The notes below the pieces were generated by a model, which was not told the origin of the DNA, ran no database searches, and was given only the letters and a program-made list of their open reading frames with translations. Both the position numbers and the translations under genes were made by a program. A stretch of 64,000 nt of DNA from Winogradskyella schleiferi. Lineage in GTDB: Bacteria > Bacteroidota > Bacteroidia > Flavobacteriales > Flavobacteriaceae. Location of the stretch: positions 4,496,974 to 4,560,973 of the forward strand of contig NZ_CP053351.1 in assembly GCF_013394655.1 (NCBI RefSeq), written 5' to 3'. Below are positions 24,968 to 31,055 of this stretch, in pieces. How positions within the stretch are numbered: position 1 is the first letter of the stretch; each line of letters starts with the position of its first letter.

Positions 24968-26521
24968 ATGTTTTTAAAACGACTATTTACTGCAGCACTT
25001 ATTGTTTCGGCTTTTCTATTAAACGCTCAAATTGAAGAACAACAACTTGATAATCTTATCAAGGAAACCCTAACCACTTTTGATGTGCCTGGCATTTCAG
25101 TTGGTATTTATAAGGATGGAGAAATTGTGTATGCCAAAGGTCATGGTGTACGATCCTTGACCAATAAAAAAGAGATGAATGCTGAAACCTTAGTCGGTGT
25201 TGCTTCAAACAGTAAAGGGTTTACTTGTTTTGCATTAGCGATGATGGTTGATGCTGGCAAATTAAATTGGGACGATAAAGTAAGGCAGCATATTCCGGAA
25301 TTTCAATTACACGATTCTTGGGTAACTGACAATTTCACGGTTCGGGATTTGGTAACGCACAGAAGTGGCATGGGTTTAGGCGCGGGCGATTTAATGTTTT
25401 TTCCTGAAGGCAGTGATTTTACGGTTGACGATGTTATTAAGAATGTAAAATATTTGGAACCAGAAACCTCATTCAGAAGTAAATTCGCTTACAATAATAA
25501 TATGTTCATTATTGCGGGTGAAGTTTTAAAACGGGTCAGCGGTCTGTCTTGGGAAGAATTTATTGAAACCAAAATTATGAAACCGGTTGGGATGACCAGT
25601 AGTAAAGCCGCTTACAACAGAGTTACCGATAAATCGAATATTATTGATGCGCATACCATGGCTGACGGAAAAGTCATCCAGATTCCACACGATTGGAGCG
25701 AACTGGCCAATCCTGCAGGAGGCATAATGAGCAACGTCCCAGATATGTTGACTTGGGCAGAATTTTTAATGAACGATGCGGTAACAAAAGATGGTGAACG
25801 TATATTAAGTGAAAAACAGTTTCATGAGCTTTGGCAATTACAGACCCCTTTAAAGGTTTATCCTAACGATTCGTATGACTCTAATTTTAAGGGATATGGT
25901 TTAGGTTGGTTTGTTGCAGACGTCAAAGGCGGCCATAAACAAGTGTATCACACAGGTGGTTTATTGGGTACGGTTACACAGTTTACCATGATTCCGGATT
26001 TGGATTTAGCCATTGTGGTGTTGACCAACCAAATGAACGGTTCAGCTTTTAACACCATTACCAACACTATTAAAGATTCGTATTTAGGATATGACAATAG
26101 AGATTGGATTGAAAAATATGGAAAGCGAAACGCAGATTACATTAAGTATAACGATAGTATAAAAGCAGAAGTGTACTCTAAAGTTGAAAAAGCCCAAAAA
26201 TTAAAAACCTTACCGAAACCAGAACATATTGTGGGCACGTACACCGACGATTGGTTTGGGGACGTGATTATTTCACACGATGCAAATAAAGGGTATGTGA
26301 TAAAGAGTAAACGTTCGTCCAGATTGTTTGGCGAGTTATTGCCCTTAAATGCGACCACTTTTGTTGCCAAATGGAACAATAGAAGTTATGACGCAGATGT
26401 CTATGTGCAATTTGCCTTTAATGAAAAGGAAGAAGCTGTTTCAGCCACCATGAAATATATTGCGCCAATTACCGATTTTAGTTTTGATTTTCATGATTTG
26501 GAACTTCAAAAAACTGAATAA
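24968..26521 (+). CDS. Serine hydrolase (class C beta-lactamase-like) with C-terminal DUF3471-like domain
   Basis: 517 residues with a signal peptide (MFLKRLFTAALIVSAFLLNAQ). Beta-lactamase-like domain: SxxK is SNSK (about 76), the Tyr motif is YNN (about 177), and HTGG is seen near the end of the domain. The C-terminal part (VGTYTDDWFGDVIISHDANKG) resembles DUF3471. Exported hydrolase of unknown substrate. It shares only the fold with the hydrolase at 15106 and differs in the C-terminal domain. Confidence 0.9.
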   Translation: MFLKRLFTAALIVSAFLLNAQIEEQQLDNLIKETLTTFDVPGISVGIYKDGEIVYAKGHGVRSLTNKKEMNAETLVGVASNSKGFTCFALAMMVDAGKLNWDDKVRQHIPEFQLHDSWVTDNFTVRDLVTHRSGMGLGAGDLMFFPEGSDFTVDDVIKNVKYLEPETSFRSKFAYNNNMFIIAGEVLKRVSGLSWEEFIETKIMKPVGMTSSKAAYNRVTDKSNIIDAHTMADGKVIQIPHDWSELANPAGGIMSNVPDMLTWAEFLMNDAVTKDGERILSEKQFHELWQLQTPLKVYPNDSYDSNFKGYGLGWFVADVKGGHKQVYHTGGLLGTVTQFTMIPDLDLAIVVLTNQMNGSAFNTITNTIKDSYLGYDNRDWIEKYGKRNADYIKYNDSIKAEVYSKVEKAQKLKTLPKPEHIVGTYTDDWFGDVIISHDANKGYVIKSKRSSRLFGELLPLNATTFVAKWNNRSYDADVYVQFAFNEKEEAVSATMKYIAPITDFSFDFHDLELQKTE

Positions 26522-27000
26522 GCCCTAAACAAATGAAAATCAAGATTTTAAGCCTACCAAGAACTCGAAAGTATTGTTGGGAGTTTTTGATAAAGCGTTA
26601 CTTATTAATCACTATATATTTTGCCACAAATACACGAATTCACTCGTTTTCTATATTATAAAATAATTGACTATTCATAAAACAAATGAAACAGACCTAA
26701 GGTTTGTTCCTAAGATTTATAGAACTTCATAAATAGCCTATATCAGATTCGTGTATTTGTGGCAAAAAAATCGATTACTTCTATTTTTGTCATGTACTAA
26801 ATTTTAAGACTAAAATTGTCTGAAAAATCTGATTTTATAACAAAGCAAAGGTAAATTTCTTCATTTCCAGTAACGAAGGAAGGGGAATTGATTATAGTTG
26901 TTATATAATTAACATTTTGTAAAAAGACATACAAATTTTTACATTTTTATGGTAAGCATTGCTATCGTATTTACATTTACAACCTAAAATTTGAATAGTT
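26522..27000. other. 479-bp intergenic region with a MITE-like element
   Basis: No coding frame recognised. Its main content is the inverted-repeat element at 26619-26767. The promoter of lysC must lie in its last 100 bp, but no clear TAnnTTTG box was found there. Confidence 0.5.
26619..26767. repeat. MITE-like element with perfect 21-bp terminal inverted repeats
   Basis: The left arm at 26619-26639 and right arm at 26747-26767 are perfect reverse complements over 21 bp (core GCCACAAATACACGAAT). The 107-bp interior is A+T-rich, non-coding and contains the small palindrome ACCTAAGGT. Short length, no ORF and terminal inverted repeats fit a non-autonomous mobile repeat; a giant stem-loop RNA is an alternative. 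Confidence 0.6.
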
Positions 27001-28329
27001 ATGTTAGTCTATAAATTTGGAGGCACTTCTGTAGGTTCTGTCATTAATATGAACCACGTAAAAGATATCATCAATACTAAAGGTAAAAAGATAGTCGTCC
27101 TTTCTGCCATGTCTGGAACCACCAATGCTTTGGTAGAGATTTCAGGATTGATAAAGGTCAAGGAAGTGTCGCAGGCGAAACATAAAATCAGTCAACTTCA
27201 CCATAGTTATAAGTCCACAGTAAACGATTTAATTACCGACAAAACCTTACGTAGCGAGGTCAGTTCCTATGTCACTTCGATTTTCGATGCGTTATTGGAT
27301 GCTGCCAGTCAGCCGCACTCTACATTATTGCACAATACTATTGTGGCCAATGGCGAGTTGTTGTCCACGTTTATGTTTAGCCGACTATTACAACAAGAAG
27401 GTTTAAAAGCCACCTTGCTGCCAGCTTTAGAATTTATGCGTATAGACCGCACCAACGAACCCGATAATTTCTACATCAAACAAAATTTAGAGCGTCTTAT
27501 TAATCAATCCCAAGACAGCGATATTTATATCACACAAGGGTTTATTTGTTTGGATGCCGAAGGGCAAATTACCAACTTACAACGTGGCGGAAGCGATTAC
27601 ACAGCTACCATCATTGGTGCAGCACTTGAAGTCGAAGAAGTCCAAATCTGGACCGACATCGACGGCTTCCATAACAACGATCCACGTTTTGTAAATAATA
27701 CCACAGCCTTATCGCATTTATCTTATGATGAAGCTGCGGAATTGGCCTATTTTGGTGCTAAAATTTTACATCCACAAACCGTAATGCCAGTACGTAGTTT
27801 AGACATTCCATTGCGACTTAAAAACACGATGGCGCCTAACGCACATGGGACTTTAATTACCAACCAAATTCATGGTGAAGGCATAAAAGCCATTGCCGCC
27901 AAAGATGGGATTACAGCCATAAAAATAAAGTCGGTACGTATGTTGTTGGCTCACGGTTTTTTAAAGAAAGTCTTTGAGGTCTTTGAAAAATACGAAACCT
28001 CCATTGATATGATTACCACGTCTGAAATCGCCGTTTCCCTAACCATTGACGACACCACACATTTAGAGTCCATCACAGAAGAACTCGAAAAATTCGCCAC
28101 CGTAGAGATTGACGATTATATGAGTATCGTTTGCTTGGTTGGTAATCAAATTATTTACCATCCAGATACACCACAGTTATTCCAAGTGCTACAAGATGTT
28201 AATGTCCGTATGATTGCCTATGGCGGCAGTAACAATAACATTTCACTTTTGGTAAATTCTAGTGATAAGTTGGAAACTTTGCAGAAGTTACAGCGTTATG
28301 TTTTTGAGGGTACGGTTGTGAGCGTTTAA
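27001..28329 (+). CDS. lysC: Aspartate kinase (monofunctional)
   Basis: 442 residues. First step of the aspartate family pathway (lysine, threonine, methionine). N-terminal KFGGTSVGSV is the aspartokinase signature; QRGGSDYTATIIGA and WTDIDGFHNNDPR mark the catalytic domain; tandem ACT-like regulatory segments follow (about 300-440). There is no homoserine dehydrogenase domain. The symbol lysC is chosen by default; which isoenzyme and which feedback inhibitor cannot be told from sequence. The stop codon lies 1 bp from the convergent small gene of the next island. Confidence 0.93.
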   Translation: MLVYKFGGTSVGSVINMNHVKDIINTKGKKIVVLSAMSGTTNALVEISGLIKVKEVSQAKHKISQLHHSYKSTVNDLITDKTLRSEVSSYVTSIFDALLDAASQPHSTLLHNTIVANGELLSTFMFSRLLQQEGLKATLLPALEFMRIDRTNEPDNFYIKQNLERLINQSQDSDIYITQGFICLDAEGQITNLQRGGSDYTATIIGAALEVEEVQIWTDIDGFHNNDPRFVNNTTALSHLSYDEAAELAYFGAKILHPQTVMPVRSLDIPLRLKNTMAPNAHGTLITNQIHGEGIKAIAAKDGITAIKIKSVRMLLAHGFLKKVFEVFEKYETSIDMITTSEIAVSLTIDDTTHLESITEELEKFATVEIDDYMSIVCLVGNQIIYHPDTPQLFQVLQDVNVRMIAYGGSNNNISLLVNSSDKLETLQKLQRYVFEGTVVSV

Positions 28330-28330
28330 A

Positions 28331-28645
28331 TTAAATTGCTGAAAAACATTTTTTACAAATTTTACTTTTTTGCTTTACAGGTTGATTACATCTTTTACAT
28401 GTTGTATATGAATTACCTTCACTATCAAAAAAATCTTCTGGGTCAATTTCTTCCCATTCTGTAAAATAGAACCATTCTTCTCTGGTGTTGAATTTACTTA
28501 GTTCATTTTTCCAATCTAATCCTAATGATTCTATATATTGTTTAGCTTGTTCTTCATTTTGGCAATAAAAATCTCCATTACCAAAACAATATCCACTGTT
28601 CATTCCGTTGCCATCAACATCACTTTTTCTTGCATATTTTTCCAT
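28331..28645 (-). CDS. Small protein with C-terminal zinc ribbon (YARKSD family)
   Basis: 104 residues from ATG 28645 (MEKYARKSDVDGNGMNSGYCFG). The frame runs back to a TTG at 28663 and an ATG at 28660, but those touch the -7 box. The body belongs to a Bacteroidota/phage hypothetical family (Y-A-R-K-x-D...GMNxGY) with acidic WEEIDPEDFFD. A C-terminal CKRCNQP...CKKC zinc ribbon has been added. Function unknown. It is divergent from the HTH/nuclease pair and shares the intergenic operator at 28677-28714. Much more A+T-rich than lysC. Confidence 0.7.
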   Translation of the reverse strand: MEKYARKSDVDGNGMNSGYCFGNGDFYCQNEEQAKQYIESLGLDWKNELSKFNTREEWFYFTEWEEIDPEDFFDSEGNSYTTCKRCNQPVKQKSKICKKCFSAI

Positions 28646-28660
28646 AATATCTTTTTTCAT

Positions 28661-28668
28661 CAAATATA
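28661..28668 (-). promoter_or_regulatory. Putative -7 box of the YARKSD-family gene
   Basis: Minus strand TATATTTG, directly touching the ATG at 28660 and 15 nt before the preferred ATG at 28645. The upstream promoter half would fall inside the 28677-28714 dyad. Confidence 0.45.
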
Positions 28669-28676
28669 AGGAAATG

Positions 28677-28714
28677 ATACTTATTGTATGTTGAATAACG
28701 CATACAATAAGTAT
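28677..28714. promoter_or_regulatory. Perfect 14-bp dyad operator of the HTH/nuclease island
   Basis: ATACTTATTGTATG (28677-28690) and CATACAATAAGTAT (28701-28714) are exact reverse complements separated by 10 nt. The dyad covers the -33 to -7 span of the forward promoter and lies just upstream of the reverse one. Likely the binding site of the HTH protein encoded 11 bp downstream. Confidence 0.75.
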
Positions 28715-28721
28715 AGTTTTG
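28691..28721 (+). promoter_or_regulatory. Promoter of the HTH/nuclease pair (TTG-N20-TAGTTTTG)
   Basis: TTG at 28691-28693, 20-nt spacer, -7 box TAGTTTTG at 28714-28721, then 4 nt and the ATG at 28726. Both elements match the Bacteroidota consensus. The predicted transcript is leaderless, as reported for many restriction-modification controller genes. Confidence 0.65.
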
Positions 28722-28725
28722 ATTA

Positions 28726-28995
28726 ATGGTAAATCAATTCATACTTATAGAATTTGGTAATCGAGTTCGACACTTAAGAACTCAAGCAGGACTAAGCCAA
28801 GAGAAATTATCTTTTTTAACAGGTTTTCATAGAACATATATTGGAATGATTGAACGTGGCGAGCGTAATATTTCACTTACTAATATTTTGGTATTTGCTA
28901 AAGCTTTTGAAATGGATGTATCTGAATTGATAGATTTCAAAAAACAAAATACTAAACTTAGTTTTAATGATTATGAATTAAAAGTTAATAAATAA
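28726..28995 (+). CDS. XRE-family HTH regulator, restriction-controller (C protein)-like
   Basis: 89 residues. HTH_3 domain (about 9-65): FGNRVRHLRTQAGLSQEKLSFLTGFHRTYIGMIERGERNISLTNI. The stretch HRTYIGMIERGERN is characteristic of C proteins that control type II restriction genes. Length is typical. It overlaps the next gene by 1 bp. A dyad operator and leaderless promoter sit immediately upstream, so autoregulation is likely. No methyltransferase gene is nearby, which is unusual for a C protein. Confidence 0.88.
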   Translation: MVNQFILIEFGNRVRHLRTQAGLSQEKLSFLTGFHRTYIGMIERGERNISLTNILVFAKAFEMDVSELIDFKKQNTKLSFNDYELKVNK

Positions 28996-29465
28996 TGTCA
29001 AGAAAACATTCGTTCAAACTGACATTATCTAACAATGTCACTGAAAAGCAAGGAATTAACTATCTAATCGAAGAACAAACTGGCTTTTTCAAAATAGATA
29101 AGGATATGAAAAAAGAACTCTTAGATAGAGTTAATATTCCACATAATTATTTACAGTCTTTTGATATGATATATATTCCAAAACTAAAAGGAATAAAATT
29201 TGAGAAAGACTTCATAGAAACTCATCTAGATGAAATACTTTTTGTTGAATTAAAAACAACAAAAAAATATCTTCCCGAAAATCCAAAAGGATTCTTTTTT
29301 GGTGCTACTGAAAATGAATTTAATTTCGGGAAATTATTAGGTTATAGGTTTAGATTTTGTTTTGTATGTTTAAACGTAAAGTCACCTTCTTACGCCATGT
29401 TGACAATAGAAGAACTTGAAAAAATTATAAGAAATAAAAGAATTCAGTTTCAAATAAACTTATAA
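28995..29465 (+). CDS. Putative PD-(D/E)XK nuclease-like protein (restriction endonuclease candidate)
   Basis: 156 residues, no signal peptide, very A+T-rich. A possible PD-(D/E)XK core is visible: Asp in LQSFDMIYIPK (about 57), then a hydrophobic strand ending in ILFVELKTTKK (E-x-K, about 84-86), then conserved-looking GFFFGATENEFNFGKLLG. Small size fits an orthodox type II enzyme or a nuclease toxin. No family was recognised with certainty. Its start overlaps the controller-like gene by 1 bp, the classic coupling of C and restriction genes. The cognate methylase is missing in this window. Confidence 0.55.
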   Translation: MSRKHSFKLTLSNNVTEKQGINYLIEEQTGFFKIDKDMKKELLDRVNIPHNYLQSFDMIYIPKLKGIKFEKDFIETHLDEILFVELKTTKKYLPENPKGFFFGATENEFNFGKLLGYRFRFCFVCLNVKSPSYAMLTIEELEKIIRNKRIQFQINL

Positions 29466-29468
29466 GGT

Positions 29469-30761
29469 TTAACCATTCATTATCTCCTCAATCTCATCAG
29501 CCTCAATAGGAATATGACGCATCAAATTAAACGGTTCGCCCTCTTCTTGTATCACCACGTCATCTTCCAAACGGATGCCAAAACCTTCATCCGGAATATA
29601 AATACCAGGTTCTACGGTAAAGACCATATTGGTTTTCATAGGTTCGTGAAGTATGCCGTAATCATGCGTATCTAATCCCATATGGTGCGAGGTGCCATGC
29701 ATAAAATATTTTTTGTAGGCCGGCCAATCTTTGTCTTCATTTTGCACATCGGCTTTGTCCAGTAAACCAAGGCCTATTAATTCTGAAGTCATTAATTTGC
29801 CAACTTCCACATGGTAATCGGCCCAAATAGCGCCTGGAACCAATAGTTTTGTGGCTTCGTTTTTTACACGATTCACGGCGTTATAAACCTCTTTTTGGCG
29901 TTTGGTAAATTGACCCGAAACAGGAATGGTTCTACTCATATCACTGGCATAGTTGGCGTATTCTGCACCAACATCCAATAGAATTAAATCACCAGCTTTA
30001 CATTGCTGGTTGTTTTCAATATAATGCAACACATTGGCATTGTTACCAGAAGCGACAATTGGTGTGTATGCAAATCCTCTTGAGCGGTTGTTTAAAAACT
30101 CGTGCATAAACTCGGCTTCAATATTATACTCCCAAATGCCTGGTTTTACAAAGTCCAAAATTCTCCGAAATCCTTTTTCCGTGATATTACAAGCTTCTTG
30201 TATAAGGTCGAGTTCCAAAGGATCTTTTACCGAACGTAAACGTTGCAAAATAGGATTGCTTTTTTCCACTTTATGCGCTGGGAACTCTGCCTTGATCTTT
30301 TTATTAAAACGTGCTTCACGGGTTTCCGTGGCAACATTGGCACGATAATGTTCATTGGTATTGATGTAAATGGTGTCTGCTTGTGACATAATTTCCTTCA
30401 TGATTTTGTCGAAATCATCAAGCCAATACACCGTTTTTATTCCCGCTGTTTCAAGTGCTTTTTCCTTGGTTAGTTTTTCACCTTCCCAAACTGCAATATG
30501 TGGGTTCGTTTCGGTTAAAAATAAAATTTCCCGGTGTTTTGGATTTGGACAATCTGGAAAAAGTACCAAGATGCTTTCTTCCTGGTCTACACCACTTAAG
30601 TAAAATATATTACGGTCTTGTTGAAAAGGTATCGTACTGTCGGCACCAATGGGATAAATATCGTTAGAATTAAATACGGCTAAACTATTTGGCACCATTT
30701 GAGCCATAAAATTTTTGCGGTTTTTTATAAAAAGTTGATTGTTTATGGGATTGTATTTCAT
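29469..30761 (-). CDS. pepP: Xaa-Pro aminopeptidase (aminopeptidase P, M24B)
   Basis: 430 residues. Removes N-terminal residues preceding proline; cytoplasmic dinuclear metal enzyme. N-terminal AMP_N domain (FLSGVDQEESILVL...), then the creatinase fold with metal ligands: two Asp in LLDVGAEYANYASDMSRT, His in GTSHHMGLDTHD, Glu in VEPGIY and Glu in RLEDDV. Full length. Confidence 0.95.
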   Translation of the reverse strand: MKYNPINNQLFIKNRKNFMAQMVPNSLAVFNSNDIYPIGADSTIPFQQDRNIFYLSGVDQEESILVLFPDCPNPKHREILFLTETNPHIAVWEGEKLTKEKALETAGIKTVYWLDDFDKIMKEIMSQADTIYINTNEHYRANVATETREARFNKKIKAEFPAHKVEKSNPILQRLRSVKDPLELDLIQEACNITEKGFRRILDFVKPGIWEYNIEAEFMHEFLNNRSRGFAYTPIVASGNNANVLHYIENNQQCKAGDLILLDVGAEYANYASDMSRTIPVSGQFTKRQKEVYNAVNRVKNEATKLLVPGAIWADYHVEVGKLMTSELIGLGLLDKADVQNEDKDWPAYKKYFMHGTSHHMGLDTHDYGILHEPMKTNMVFTVEPGIYIPDEGFGIRLEDDVVIQEEGEPFNLMRHIPIEADEIEEIMNG

Positions 30762-30791
30762 CAGAAAAATTTAGTTTTTAATTCCCGTGAA

Positions 30792-30809
30792 TTCCGATAA
30801 CTATCGGAA
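30792..30809. repeat. Palindrome TTCCGATA-AC-TATCGGAA
   Basis: Arms of 8 bp around a 2-nt centre; a relative of the palindrome at 10918-10933. Located upstream of pepP (minus). Confidence 0.5.
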
Positions 30810-30837
30810 AGGAATCTTATTAATATTAGATTGATTA

Positions 30838-30905
30838 TCAGCTTGAGCGCAGTCGAAGTGTCTTAAGTGGATAGATTTAATAGCTTTCGACTGCGCTCAA
30901 GCTGA
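30838..30905. repeat. Inverted-repeat element with 20-bp arms (CTTGAGCGCAGTCGAA type)
   Basis: The arms at 30838-30857 and 30886-30905 are perfect reverse complements over 20 bp, loop 28 nt. The core GAGCGCAGTCGAA is richer in G+C than its surroundings, as in dispersed REP-like elements of Flavobacteriia. It lies between divergent pepP and the BNR-repeat gene. Confidence 0.7.
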
Positions 30906-31055
30906 CATTTGTGTGCTTCCTATATGATAATCCCAAAAATAAACAAACAAAACCGCAAGCAAAAGCCAAAGCAAATAATCTCTTATAAATTAAGAGACTT
31001 TTATGAGGTTTTATTCTGAAATGTTTAAATTAACGGCATTAAAAATCCAGCAAAC

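Noticed and set aside
26619..26767. CRISPR array or tRNA
   Set aside because: Only two arms in inverted orientation, no repeated spacers, and no cloverleaf or CCA end.
28726..29465. Complete type II restriction-modification system
   Set aside because: Controller-like and nuclease-like genes are present, but no methyltransferase motif was found in the flanking genes, so a full system cannot be claimed.
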